Of a stretch of DNA of 64,000 nucleotides, positions 1-8,611 are shown in pieces. The notes below the pieces were generated by a model. That model did no database searches, was not told the DNA's origin, and saw only the letters and a program-made list of their open reading frames with translations. The stretch spans positions 1,132,720 to 1,196,719 of the forward strand of contig NZ_JASHKN010000001.1 of assembly GCF_030056735.1 (NCBI RefSeq). The letters run 5' to 3'. Source of the DNA: Rhodococcus sp. IEGM 1409 (GTDB lineage: Bacteria > Actinomycetota > Actinomycetes > Mycobacteriales > Mycobacteriaceae). Numbering within the stretch: position 1 is the first letter of the stretch; every line of letters begins with the position of its first letter. Made by a program: the position numbers and the translations under genes.

Positions 1-765
1 GAGGAGTTCGTTCGACTCCCCTTCTGACACACCGAGGATCCGTTGAGTGAATGTCATGTTGACGAACAACACCCGCCTGCCGCTTTCGGGAATGACCCGA
101 ACCACCGGATGTTGCACAGCGGGGAACTTCGGACGCAACATCTCGACCGCATCCGCCGGCATCGACCTACCAAAAGAATTGATCCAATCATGTTCTGCAA
201 CAAGCGGGTCGATACGCTTCTTGATGCTTTCCGGAAGTAGATCGTAGGCAGCAGCGGTGTCAGCCCACAACGTGTCACCACCCACCTCTGGCACCTCGAC
301 TGCACGAAGCACGGCGGCAAACGAAGGAAACTCGTGCCACGTCACGTCGTTGTGCCAGTTGTTCTCGACTCCGCCGACCATCGCATTCTTCGCCAGTGTC
401 GTGACATCGACGTCCGTCTGCCCGGGCTGCGTGTACGTGAAGAACGGATGCTGTTCGAGATCACCCCAACGCTCGGCAAAAGCTCGATGATCCGCTCGGT
501 CGAGGTCCTGATCCCGAAAGAAGAGGACTTTCCATTCGAGGAGAGCTCGGCGGAGTTCCGCAATCACGGCATCAGACAGGCCCCCGCCGAGTCGAATACC
601 GGAGATTTCCGCTCCGATCGTCGGCGCGACCGCCTTGACTGCGAAGTGTTCGTACGGTGCCGGAACTACCGACTCGGGATTCCGGCGAGCAACGAGTGGA
701 CCGTAGGCAGCAAGCGGATCGGTGGGGATCGGAAAGATTGTTGCCGCAGGAAAAAGGGTAGCCAT
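1..765 (-). CDS. TauD/TfdA-family 2-oxoglutarate-dependent dioxygenase (3' end outside window)
   Basis: The minus strand reads open from an ATG at 765 to the window edge, giving 255 residues without a stop. A GAGGAAG ribosome site precedes the ATG. The protein carries the Fe(II)-binding HxD pair as H138-N-D140 (WHNDVTWHE), preceded by the family's FFRDQ segment (about 82-86), and it ends in a VNMTFTQRI segment typical of TauD just before the distal histidine and arginine, which would lie outside the window. The family uses O2 and 2-oxoglutarate to hydroxylate sulfonates, sulfates or aryloxy acids; the substrate cannot be told here. It is transcribed away from the MerR gene. The family call is secure, the exact function is not. 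Confidence 0.85.
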   Translation of the reverse strand, partial: MATLFPAATIFPIPTDPLAAYGPLVARRNPESVVPAPYEHFAVKAVAPTIGAEISGIRLGGGLSDAVIAELRRALLEWKVLFFRDQDLDRADHRAFAERWGDLEQHPFFTYTQPGQTDVDVTTLAKNAMVGGVENNWHNDVTWHEFPSFAAVLRAVEVPEVGGDTLWADTAAAYDLLPESIKKRIDPLVAEHDWINSFGRSMPADAVEMLRPKFPAVQHPVVRVIPESGRRVLFVNMTFTQRILGVSEGESNELL

Positions 766-860
766 CGGGGCACTTCCTCGAAATCGACGATGTCGTAACG
801 GACAAAATTCAGATTAAGTTCATCTCCTTAAAGTGTCAACGGTCACGTTCTCCCGTGCGA

Positions 861-895
861 ACCTTGACCCTGACGCCGCGTCAAGGTTGGAGAAT
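861..895 (+). promoter_or_regulatory. MerR-type operator-promoter
   Basis: A perfect inverted repeat ACCTTGAC (861-868) and GTCAAGGT (880-887) surrounds the interval between a -35-like TTGACC (864-869) and a -10-like GAGAAT (890-895). The 20 bp spacer is the over-long spacing that MerR regulators act on by DNA distortion. It lies 46 bp upstream of the merR-family start, so autoregulation and control of the downstream lipoprotein gene are inferred. Confidence 0.65.
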
Positions 896-940
896 GGTCT
901 CCACAGACGGAATCCGATTCGATCACGGGAGGGCAGGGCG

Positions 941-1708
941 ATGATGACCATCGGCGAGCTGGCCAAATTGGCCGGCACCACCGTCAGATCCGTGCGCTAC
1001 TACCACTCGAACGGCCTTCTCGAAGAACCACAACGCCAACCCAACGGCTACCGCATGTACCGGGCGGTGGACCTGGCACGACTGAGCCGGATCCGTCGTC
1101 TACGCGATTTGGGGATCTCCGTCGCCAAGATCGCCGAACTCCTGGACGGCGACGCTCACGACACTCGGTCCGCGCTCGACGCCCTCGACAAGGAATTGGA
1201 GACGAAGGCCGAACAGATCGCTGTTCAACGTGCCCACATCGAGTCACTACGCCGCAACGCCGATCCAGAACTACCCGATGCATTTTCGGAAGTGCTCGCA
1301 CAGTACGTCGTGGCCGGTGCGCCGACAGCATGGATCGACAACGAGCGCGAACTTCTGATCCTCGCGCTCACGGTCTCCGGGGGCGATCCCGAGGTCTGCG
1401 ATTCACTCCTGAGCGCACATCACCGAGCATTGGCCGAGCCGAACCGCGAGCGCGCCATCGAATTGATCACTCGCATGTACGCCCTCGCCGATGCCCCGGC
1501 GGACGCGGACACGATTGCGGCGCTTGCCATTCAGTTCTGCGACTTCACCGAGAGCGTGTTACCTGAACAGGCTGCACCGGAGAGTGCTTCACCCACAAGG
1601 TTGGTAGCGGTACTGCGCGAACACCAAGCGGATCGACGAACCGCGACCCAGGAAAGATTCGCGAAGGCAGTGGCGGCCGAGTTCGCCGCCCGCCAATCTC
1701 GACCCTGA
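941..1708 (+). CDS. MerR-family transcriptional regulator
   Basis: The 255-residue protein starts at the ATG at 941 (ATG-ATG pair) behind GGGAGGG at 927-933; upstream in-frame starts would overlap the operator. Residues 2-70 form the winged helix-turn-helix (TIGELAKLAGTTVRSVRYYHSNGLL, with NGYRMY in the wing), followed by a coiled-coil dimerisation helix (about 75-115). The C-terminal 130 residues are an uncharacterised effector region without the cysteine clusters of metal sensors, so a small organic or drug ligand is more likely. The gene sits 76 bp upstream of a secreted hydrolase in the same direction and probably controls it. Confidence 0.88.
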   Translation: MMTIGELAKLAGTTVRSVRYYHSNGLLEEPQRQPNGYRMYRAVDLARLSRIRRLRDLGISVAKIAELLDGDAHDTRSALDALDKELETKAEQIAVQRAHIESLRRNADPELPDAFSEVLAQYVVAGAPTAWIDNERELLILALTVSGGDPEVCDSLLSAHHRALAEPNRERAIELITRMYALADAPADADTIAALAIQFCDFTESVLPEQAAPESASPTRLVAVLREHQADRRTATQERFAKAVAAEFAARQSRP

Positions 1709-1722
1709 AACCCCTCATGAAC

Positions 1723-1741
1723 CCCCACATTCCAGGTGGGG
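1723..1741 (+). terminator. short hairpin between merR and hydrolase
   Basis: CCCCAC (1723-1728) pairs with GTGGGG (1736-1741) across a 7-nt loop. There is no T-run after it, so it may be a weak attenuator or chance. Confidence 0.3.
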
Positions 1742-1784
1742 TGATCAACGCTGCCCGAATCGGGCTCGACACAAGGACAAGACA

Positions 1785-3341
1785 ATGACTGGATCCATCA
1801 TGCCCAGATCACGCATGCCTCGACCACAAAAATGGCTGGCTTCCATAGTCGCCGCTGCCGCACTCGCCGTACCCGCATTGGCGGCGTGCTCGGAACCTGC
1901 TGCCCCGCAGACAGATCCACAAACAAATCTCAGCGCATTCTACGACCAGGATGTCGAATGGGGACCATGCGCCACAGACACCGGAACGTCGACGGCAAGT
2001 GACTGCGCGACGGTCACAGTACCTTTGGACTATTCCACCCCTGACGGCAAGACGATCGAAGTGGCGATCTCACGGGTCGCGTCGACCGACCCCGCGCAGC
2101 GACGCGGGATCCTGCTCACCAACCCTGGCGGCCCGGGTGGCCGCGGTCTGGGCTTGCCTGAAATTCTGAATGCGGGCATGACACCGGAGGTCGCGGCGGC
2201 ATACGACATCATCGGCATGGATACCCGGGGACTCGGCAAGAGCACGCCGATCGACTGCGGCGTCGAGCAGATGTCATGGATGCGTTCACCGGGTACCACG
2301 GACGAAGGGTGGAACGAGAGTGTCGCGCTCGCACGCGAGGCCGCTGACAAATGCTGGGACAAGTACCCGGACTATCTGCCGCACATCAATACTCAGAATA
2401 TCGCCCGCGACCTCGACGTGATTCGCGGCGCCCTCGACCAGGAGAAGGCGTCGTACTTCGGGTGGTCGTACGGCACATATCTTGGTGCAACCTACGCTCA
2501 AATGTTCCCCGACAGGATCGATCGTGTGGTTCTCGACAGTGCACCGGACCCGAAGAAGTACGGATACGAGATGTTCCAGGACATGGGCCCGGCCAACGAG
2601 AAGGCGATCGACGGATTCTCGCAGTGGGCAGCGGAACGCAACTCCACCTATGCGCTCGGATCGACGCCCGCAGAAGTTCGCGCCCTCATCGAGAAGCTGA
2701 TCTCGGACGCCGCCACCACTCCGATTCGGATCGGTGACTACGCCGTCGACGATCACGTCCTTCCATTCCTGATGTACGTCAACGGGACCGGGGACACCGA
2801 GAAGGAAAGCGAGGCATTCGCACAGGTATTGGTTCAGTTGCGCGATCTCGCGTCCGGCAAGACCGTCGAGAACATCCATCCACAGCTGACGGGCCTGATG
2901 CAGGCGTGGTTCCAGACCGAACTGGGGACCGACCCCGACTATGCCGGAACAATCGCCATCGTCTGCGGCGACGTGTCGATGCCGAGCGATCCCCAGTGGT
3001 ATCGCAACAAGTTGGAGGAGCACCGGGATGATCAGCCGATCTTTGCCGGCACCCACAACACGATCATGCCGTGCGCGTTCTGGCGCAGTGAGCCCCCGAC
3101 GCGGATCGACATCGACAACACCGTTCCGACATTGCAGATCCAGGCAACCGGTGACACCCGCACGACGTACGAGGAAGGACTCGGTATGCATGAAGCCATG
3201 AAAGGCTCACGGCTGGTGACAGTTCCGGGTCGTACTCATGCGGTGTTCCCCAGCTACGCGAATACTTGCGCTGACGCCGCCGTCAACTCGTATCTGCTCG
3301 ACGGCTCACTGCCGGCAGAAGACGTGGTGTGCGAGTCGTGA
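1785..3341 (+). CDS. secreted alpha/beta hydrolase, tripeptidyl-aminopeptidase-like lipoprotein
   Basis: This 518-residue protein has a basic start, a hydrophobic stretch and a lipobox LAAC with the lipidated cysteine at residue 35, so it should be anchored on the outer face of the membrane. The fold is alpha/beta hydrolase of the TAP/SlpD type: oxyanion segment TNPGGPGGRG (112-121), nucleophile elbow GWSYGTYLG with S228, then a C-terminal TAP domain with a likely Asp in TGDTRT and catalytic His in GRTHAVF. Family members release N-terminal tripeptides or hydrolyse related esters and amides. It follows the MerR gene and is converging with the next gene, whose stop is only 2 bp away. Confidence 0.85.
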   Translation: MTGSIMPRSRMPRPQKWLASIVAAAALAVPALAACSEPAAPQTDPQTNLSAFYDQDVEWGPCATDTGTSTASDCATVTVPLDYSTPDGKTIEVAISRVASTDPAQRRGILLTNPGGPGGRGLGLPEILNAGMTPEVAAAYDIIGMDTRGLGKSTPIDCGVEQMSWMRSPGTTDEGWNESVALAREAADKCWDKYPDYLPHINTQNIARDLDVIRGALDQEKASYFGWSYGTYLGATYAQMFPDRIDRVVLDSAPDPKKYGYEMFQDMGPANEKAIDGFSQWAAERNSTYALGSTPAEVRALIEKLISDAATTPIRIGDYAVDDHVLPFLMYVNGTGDTEKESEAFAQVLVQLRDLASGKTVENIHPQLTGLMQAWFQTELGTDPDYAGTIAIVCGDVSMPSDPQWYRNKLEEHRDDQPIFAGTHNTIMPCAFWRSEPPTRIDIDNTVPTLQIQATGDTRTTYEEGLGMHEAMKGSRLVTVPGRTHAVFPSYANTCADAAVNSYLLDGSLPAEDVVCES

Positions 3342-3343
3342 TC

Positions 3344-4864
3344 TCAGCTCGTCAGTTCGCTCTTGATCTCGTTCTTGAGAACTTTGCCGACCTTGGAGCG
3401 AGGTAGATCGTCCCAGACGATGACTTGCTTCGGAGTCTTCACACTTCCGATGCGAGCTTTCACGAAAGCCATCACCTCGGCGCCGTCGATGTCGGCGCCG
3501 AGGTGTGGCTGCACCACTGCCACAACACGTTCGCCCCACTTGTCGTCCGGCAGCCCGATCACTCCGCAGTCCTGAATCCCCGGGTACGCCATGAGCGCCT
3601 GCTCGACCTCTACCGAGTAGACGTTGAAACCGCCCGTGATGATCATGTCCTTCGCGCGATCGACGATGAACAGGAAATTGTCCTCGTCCAGGTACCCGAT
3701 GTCGCCGGTGTGATGCCAGCCGTGGGCTGACGCTTCCGCGGTTGCATCGGGGTTCTTGTAATAGCCCGCCATCACCAGCGAACTGCGAATCACCACCTCA
3801 CCACGCTCGCCACGTCCGAGAAGTGCGCCTTTGTCGTCCATGATCCCCACCGTCACCAGTGGCGACGGTCGCCCCGCCGAGGCAAGTCGTGACGTTTCGA
3901 CGGTGCCGTCCGAGCCGAAGTGCTCCTTCGGTGACATCGTCGAGATCATCATGGGGGCTTCACTTTGCCCGAACAACTGAGCCATGACCGGGCCGATTCT
4001 GTCGATCGCCTCCTCGAGTCTGGTCGGGGAGATCGGTGCCGCGCCGTACCAGAAACACTGCAGCGAGCGACGATCCGTTGCCGCGAGGCCCTCGTGCTCG
4101 AGCAGCATGTAGATGAGCGTCGGCGGCAGGAAGGTGTGAGTCACCTTGTGCTTCTGAACGTTCGCGAGGAAGTACCCGAGGTCGGGCTTCGGCATGATCA
4201 CCACTTCGCCGCCGAGGGCCATGATCGGAAAGCACAGAACACCGGCGGCGTGAGTCAACGGCGCCAACGCCAGATACACCGGGCGTCCTTCGAACGGATA
4301 GCTCATCAAGGTGATGGCCGTCATCGTCTCGATGTTGTGCTTGGTCAACATCACACCCTTGGGCCGACCCGTCGTACCACCCGTGCCGACCAGCATGGTG
4401 ACGTCGTCGGGCGCAACGACGTCGAGTTCTTCATCCCCGAGCCAGCTTTCGAGAGACTGAACCGAATCCCATTCGCCGTCGATGCAGACGAGCGTCACCA
4501 ACTGGGGAAGCGCATCCTTGATCTGGTCGACCAGCGGCGCGTACGACTTCTGGAAGAAGAGAGCGCGACAATCGAACAGATCCAACAGATCTCGGTTTTC
4601 CGCAGCTTCGTTGCGAGGATTGATCGGACACCAGACGCCGCCAGCCCTGCTTATTCCGAATACGCACGAGAACGAGATCGGATCATTTCCGGACAGAATC
4701 GCGACCTTCTCGCCCGGCGCGATGCCCGATGCCGCGAGCGAAGCTGCGAAGCGACGGCTGAACTGTTGCACCTCCGCATAGGAGAGAGTGCGCTCTCCCA
4801 TCGTCAAACACGGTGCGGTGGAACCAAGAGAGGCTCCCTTGTCGAGATAGTCGGTCAAACGCAT
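3344..4864 (-). CDS. acyl-CoA synthetase (AMP-forming, FadD/ANL family)
   Basis: The gene encodes 506 residues from an ATG at 4864 behind GGAGG with 6-nt spacing; a longer reading frame extends upstream but has no family similarity there. The ANL phosphate-binding motif TGGTTGRPKG lies at 161-170, the adenylate motif with GYYKNPDAT and HTGDIGYLDEDNF follows, and the C-terminal catalytic lysine is K494 in SKVGKVLK. It activates a carboxylic acid to its acyl-CoA through an acyl-AMP. It is the last gene of a minus-strand set with the saccharopine-dehydrogenase-like protein and an SDR, so the acid is probably formed or used by that set. The substrate is unknown. Confidence 0.88.
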   Translation of the reverse strand: MRLTDYLDKGASLGSTAPCLTMGERTLSYAEVQQFSRRFAASLAASGIAPGEKVAILSGNDPISFSCVFGISRAGGVWCPINPRNEAAENRDLLDLFDCRALFFQKSYAPLVDQIKDALPQLVTLVCIDGEWDSVQSLESWLGDEELDVVAPDDVTMLVGTGGTTGRPKGVMLTKHNIETMTAITLMSYPFEGRPVYLALAPLTHAAGVLCFPIMALGGEVVIMPKPDLGYFLANVQKHKVTHTFLPPTLIYMLLEHEGLAATDRRSLQCFWYGAAPISPTRLEEAIDRIGPVMAQLFGQSEAPMMISTMSPKEHFGSDGTVETSRLASAGRPSPLVTVGIMDDKGALLGRGERGEVVIRSSLVMAGYYKNPDATAEASAHGWHHTGDIGYLDEDNFLFIVDRAKDMIITGGFNVYSVEVEQALMAYPGIQDCGVIGLPDDKWGERVVAVVQPHLGADIDGAEVMAFVKARIGSVKTPKQVIVWDDLPRSKVGKVLKNEIKSELTS

Positions 4865-4935
4865 GGGGAGCCTCCAGGGCCGGACTCCCGGCGCGAGGAC
4901 GCCGGGAGCCGTGAACGTGATGACGAGGGCGTGGA

Positions 4936-6057
4936 CTAGGTGTTGATGGTTACTTCCGGTTCCAGTGCCAGCCCGAAACTGCGTAGCGCGCCGAGCAGTT
5001 CGCGATGCCCGAATGCCTGGCAGGCCGAGGCGAGTCCGGTGCGCTTGGGCGCCTGCTGAAGCAACGAGTGCGCTGCGTATGCGTGCAGGAGTCCGGTCTG
5101 CTTGTAGTTGCAGTTGCCGTGGAGCACGACGTGTGAGCGACCGAGCGGGCCGGACGCATAGACGGAGTCCAGCGAGGTGTTGATGCGTGGGTTCTCGCGG
5201 GGTGGCATTCCGGCCTGCACCGAACCGGCGATCTCGGCCAGGGCGGCTTCCTGCTCGTCGGCGGGCAGTGTCTTGATCTGCTCCTCCACGATCTTCTGGG
5301 TCGCGACAACGCCTTCCATCACGGTGCGGTCGAACACCCCGCCGGCGGCCTTGACGTTGGAAACTCGCGGATCGTTCTTGAACCACACCGGGTGACATGT
5401 TCCGCCCCACGGCAATGCCAGCGCGGTTTCGTGCTGGCCGGGAACGACGACGTCGAAAGTCTGGCCGGGCGCCCACTGCACGTACTTGTTCTGCTCGAGG
5501 TAGTACCAGTTCGCCTTGAGGATGGTGAAGATCGTCTGAGTGGACGCGTAGGTGGGAAATCCCTTCCACAGCACCAGGATGTCGAGTGTGTCGAGGCCCG
5601 GCGTTTCCAATGCGATGTTGGCCGCGATCTCACCGGTGGTGTACATCTGAGCGATGCCGGGCGAGAGGAGCAGGCCCTTCTCCTGGTACTTGTCGCTGAA
5701 CTTCTCTTGGACATCGAGTACCCAGTCCTGCTCACCGGTGGTATCCATGTAGTGGCAACCCGCATTCAACGCGGCCTCGACGACGGTGCCGCCGAGCTTG
5801 ATGAACGGCCCTACCATGTTACTGACAACCTGTGCACCGGTGAACAATTCGGTGAGCGCCTCGACCGTGTGCTCGACCTCGACGACCTCGTGATCGACGG
5901 TGTCCAAACCGGGGATCTTGTCGAGGACCTCCTGAATGCGAGCGGCGTCGCGGCCGGCCGCGATGAACGGGATGTTGAACTCGCGCAGGTATTCACACAC
6001 CAGACGGCCGGTGTACCCGGAGACTCCGTAGACGATGACTGGCTTCTTTTCGGACAT
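4936..6057 (-). CDS. saccharopine dehydrogenase-like NAD(P)-binding oxidoreductase
   Basis: The 373-residue product starts at the ATG at 6057. The N-terminus has a Rossmann nucleotide-binding loop GVSGYTG (11-17), typical of the saccharopine-dehydrogenase NADP-binding superfamily including trans-acting enoyl reductases, and NMVGPF follows at about 79. There is no lysine-pathway context, so lysine metabolism is unlikely. It lies 56 bp downstream of the SDR and 71 bp upstream of the ligase on the same strand, suggesting one transcript that processes a CoA-linked or free hydrophobic acid. The superfamily assignment is good, the reaction is unknown. Confidence 0.75.
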   Translation of the reverse strand: MSEKKPVIVYGVSGYTGRLVCEYLREFNIPFIAAGRDAARIQEVLDKIPGLDTVDHEVVEVEHTVEALTELFTGAQVVSNMVGPFIKLGGTVVEAALNAGCHYMDTTGEQDWVLDVQEKFSDKYQEKGLLLSPGIAQMYTTGEIAANIALETPGLDTLDILVLWKGFPTYASTQTIFTILKANWYYLEQNKYVQWAPGQTFDVVVPGQHETALALPWGGTCHPVWFKNDPRVSNVKAAGGVFDRTVMEGVVATQKIVEEQIKTLPADEQEAALAEIAGSVQAGMPPRENPRINTSLDSVYASGPLGRSHVVLHGNCNYKQTGLLHAYAAHSLLQQAPKRTGLASACQAFGHRELLGALRSFGLALEPEVTINT

Positions 6058-6112
6058 GTTCGTGGAACCTTTCGGAGACGGGGGAAGGGTGTACGTACGA
6101 ATTTGGGGCGAG

Positions 6113-6916
6113 TTACATGCCCATGCCACCGTCGACGGGGAGGCCGATACCGGTGATGAAGCGTGCGGCGTCGGAGGACAAGAACACCACGGCGTCCGCC
6201 ATGTCGTTCACTTCGCCGAGACGGCCGAGTGGGGTGAGACCGATGACGTCGCCGACTGCTGCTTCGGCACTGGGCCAGAGTCCGAGCTTCTCCATGTCCG
6301 CTGCGAGTCCGAGACCCATCTCCGTGGCAACAAGGCCCGGGTAGATGCAGTTGACGCGGACTCCGTAGCCGAGCTTGCCCGACTCGGCTGCAGCAACCTT
6401 GGTGAAGCGGTCGACCGCGGACTTGGTCGCGGAGTAACCACTGATGCCGGGAAATGGAATGGTTGCTGCCACCGACGAAATGTTGATGATGGATCCGCCG
6501 GTTCCGGCGACGCCACCCGGACGCATGCTGCGCAGTCCGTGTTTGGTTCCGAGCGCCGTTCCGAGGATGTTGACCTCACACATGCGGCGGATGTCGCCCG
6601 GATCGAGGTCCACCACCAGCGAGGAAATTTCGATGCCGGCGTTGTTGACAAGGATGTCGAAGCCGCCGAGAGTCTCCGCGGTTGCCACAACTGCTTCTTC
6701 CCAGTTGGCGTCGTCGGTGACGTCCAGCTTCACGAAGCCGGTCTTGACTCCGCCCGAACCGACGGCCTCCGCGGTGGCGCGACCCTCGTCTTCGAGAACG
6801 TCGCCGATCATCACCGACGCTCCCGCCTTCGCCAACGCCTCAGCCATTCCGGCTCCGAGCCCCTTGGCACCACCCGTGACCAGTGCTTTTCGTCCCTCGA
6901 GATCAAACACGCTCAT
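6113..6916 (-). CDS. short-chain dehydrogenase/reductase (classical SDR)
   Basis: The 267-residue protein starts at the ATG at 6916 behind GGAGG. It has the cofactor loop TGGAKGLG (14-21), NNAG (89-92), catalytic S146 and the YxxxK pair Y159/K163. The acidic residue D37 after the second strand points to NAD(H). It ends in the usual DGGMGM tail. Classical SDRs of this kind oxidise secondary alcohols, including hydroxysteroids and 3-hydroxyacyl-CoAs. It is first in a leftward set and faces a TetR gene across a strong palindrome, which probably makes it a target of that repressor. Confidence 0.88.
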   Translation of the reverse strand: MSVFDLEGRKALVTGGAKGLGAGMAEALAKAGASVMIGDVLEDEGRATAEAVGSGGVKTGFVKLDVTDDANWEEAVVATAETLGGFDILVNNAGIEISSLVVDLDPGDIRRMCEVNILGTALGTKHGLRSMRPGGVAGTGGSIINISSVAATIPFPGISGYSATKSAVDRFTKVAAAESGKLGYGVRVNCIYPGLVATEMGLGLAADMEKLGLWPSAEAAVGDVIGLTPLGRLGEVNDMADAVVFLSSDAARFITGIGLPVDGGMGM

Positions 6917-7026
6917 TTTCGACTGCCTCCGTGACTGAAACGACTCTCGCGATACCACCGTTCACAGCGACGCTGCCAAGTGGTGTGAGTCACAGAGTAT
7001 TCAACTTTGGACGAGTGTCAAGAGAA

Positions 7027-7046
7027 ATCTTGACGACTGTCAAGAT
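7027..7046. promoter_or_regulatory. TetR-type operator between SDR and tetR
   Basis: The 20-bp sequence ATCTTGACGACTGTCAAGAT is a perfect palindrome with a 4-bp centre. It overlaps a second inverted pair, TCAAGA and TCTTGA around GAAA (7019-7030), so TGTCAAGA-type half sites are repeated. It lies in the only divergent space between the leftward SDR and the rightward tetR gene. Binding by the adjacent TetR protein is inferred. Confidence 0.6.
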
Positions 7047-7139
7047 TTTGTTACACGCTCGTCAAAGACCAGGGGTTACACTGATTCGGACGCGGCGATC
7101 GTGCCGCTGTGGAAACCGCAGGGAACAGGACGTGCCATC

Positions 7140-7844
7140 GTGACCACGACAGTCGAGAAGCCCAGTGGGGCAGGGAAAAAGGCTGCACCTACCGCTTCAG
7201 ACAAGCGGTCAAACACAGACAAGCGGTCCAACGCCGACAAAGTGTCACGTCGTCAGGTCGACAAATTCTCCGAGCGCCGCGATCAACTGGCCGAGGCCGC
7301 ACTGCAAACGCTGGCCGAACTGGGCTACGCACGCACCAGTCTGCGCGAAATCGCCCAGAATTCGGAGTTCTCACACGGCGTCCTGCACTACTACTTCAGC
7401 GACAAGGTCGACCTGATCACCCACTGCGTGCGCCACTACAAGGCACGCTGCGTCACCCGCTACGACGGCATCGTCGCCACCGCCCAGACGCCGGAGGAAC
7501 TGAAAACCGGTTTCGGGGCACTGCTCGCCGAGACCATGATCGACGAACCGACGATGCACCGCCTCTGGTACGACCTGCGTGCGCAGTCGATGTTCGAGGA
7601 GTCCTTCCGAGCCGACGTGGCCGCGATCGACGAGAGTCTCGAAAACATGATCTGGCGCATCGTTTCTCGCTACGCCGAGCTTCTCGATGTGGAACCCTCG
7701 GTCACCTCGCCGGCGATGTACGCAATCTTCGACGGCCTGTTCCAGCAGAGTCTGCTGCGTCATCTGTCCGGCGATCAGACTGCTGCGAACTATCTTTCGG
7801 AGAGCGTCCAGCAGATGCTGCCCCTGGTAGTGCCCACCCTCTGA
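7140..7844 (+). CDS. TetR-family transcriptional regulator
   Basis: I choose the GTG at 7140 (234 residues), 9 nt after AGGA; a GTG at 7101 is the in-frame alternative. The first 40 residues are a low-complexity basic leader rich in Lys, Ser and Thr. A TetR helix-turn-helix follows (about 50-95: AALQTLAELGYARTSLREIAQNSEFSHG then LHYYFSDK). The C-terminal ligand domain is uncharacterised. Its divergent partner is the SDR at 6113-6916. The stop codon lies inside the first unit of a 17-bp tandem repeat, so the C-terminal PTL may be repeat-derived. Confidence 0.88.
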   Translation: MTTTVEKPSGAGKKAAPTASDKRSNTDKRSNADKVSRRQVDKFSERRDQLAEAALQTLAELGYARTSLREIAQNSEFSHGVLHYYFSDKVDLITHCVRHYKARCVTRYDGIVATAQTPEELKTGFGALLAETMIDEPTMHRLWYDLRAQSMFEESFRADVAAIDESLENMIWRIVSRYAELLDVEPSVTSPAMYAIFDGLFQQSLLRHLSGDQTAANYLSESVQQMLPLVVPTL

Positions 7845-7900
7845 ATCAGCCCACCCTCTGAATCAGCCCGCCCTCTGAGTCAGCCCAAGCCCTGAGGCAG
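7833..7900. repeat. 4 x 17-bp tandem repeat at the tetR stop codon
   Basis: Units are 7833-7849, 7850-7866, 7867-7883 and 7884-7900. The first two are identical (CCCACCCTCTGAATCAG), the third differs at two positions and the fourth is more decayed. Unit 1 contains the TGA of the upstream tetR and the array fills the space before the convergent tetR gene. Confidence 0.85.
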
Positions 7901-7901
7901 T

Positions 7902-8495
7902 TCAGCGAGCAGCGATGCCCTCCGCCACGTACTTCGCTCCGCGATCGAATTCGCCGACCACGTCGTAGTCGGCGTCCTGCCGCCAGAAGCGAACCAACGC
8001 GCCGTACGTACCGCCGATCATCTGCGCGAGAAACAGCGGCGGATAGTCCGATCGCACTTCACCGGCTTCGATCCCGGCAGTGACGATCCGTAGAAGTTCC
8101 ACGTGGAACCGATGATCATGGGCCGCCCCCGCTCCGGAGGAGGCGAAGTCACGCTCGAGTTCTGCAGTCACCATGCGCAGATAGCGCGGATGCATGATCG
8201 CCTGTTGCGCAAAGTCCTGAAAGATCCTGGAGATCCGATCAGTGGTCGGCACCGGCGACTCCATGAGCTGATCCACCAGTGCCGCAAGCTGATCGAGATG
8301 ATCACTGTGCAGCGCCTCGAGAACCGAGTCCTTGCCCTGGAAGTAGTTGAAGAAGGTGGCTCGCGACACCTCGGCTCGCTCGGCGATGTCGTCGACAGTC
8401 GTGCTGGCGAAACCCTGCGCCGAGAACAGAATTCGAGCAGCCGAGAGCAACCTGTCGTTGGTATCGCGCTTGTTCTGTTCTCGTTTGGAAATCAC
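7902..8495 (-). CDS. TetR-family transcriptional regulator
   Basis: This 197-residue protein has a clear N-terminal TetR domain: basic start, LLSAARILFSAQGFASTTVDDIAERAEVSRATFFNYFQGK across about 15-55, then an all-helical ligand domain. The length is normal for the family. It converges with the other tetR gene and diverges from the crotonase at 8612, so the 8496-8611 interval is its probable operator region; GTCCAAT occurs there twice (8550-8556 and 8604-8610). Confidence 0.88.
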   Translation of the reverse strand: MISKREQNKRDTNDRLLSAARILFSAQGFASTTVDDIAERAEVSRATFFNYFQGKDSVLEALHSDHLDQLAALVDQLMESPVPTTDRISRIFQDFAQQAIMHPRYLRMVTAELERDFASSGAGAAHDHRFHVELLRIVTAGIEAGEVRSDYPPLFLAQMIGGTYGALVRFWRQDADYDVVGEFDRGAKYVAEGIAAR

Positions 8496-8599
8496 GTCGA
8501 CCTGCCTTTCTCCGCCTCAGAACACAGTCTTCGCCACAGTCCGGAATGTGTCCAATGTCCGTCCCGTCAGGTAACGCACCACCCCTTCGATAGATGGAT

Positions 8600-8605
8600 T
8601 ACAGT
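8600..8605 (+). promoter_or_regulatory. -10 element for a leaderless crotonase transcript
   Basis: TACAGT lies 6 nt before the ATG at 8612 and there is no ribosome site, the arrangement of leaderless actinobacterial promoters. A GTCCAAT element overlaps its end and could hold the divergent TetR. Confidence 0.4.
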
Positions 8606-8611
8606 CCAATT

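Noticed and set aside
334..798. Plus-strand frame antisense to the TauD-like gene
   Set aside because: The opposite strand has a continuous 255-residue dioxygenase with the HxD motif; the plus frame has no recognisable feature.
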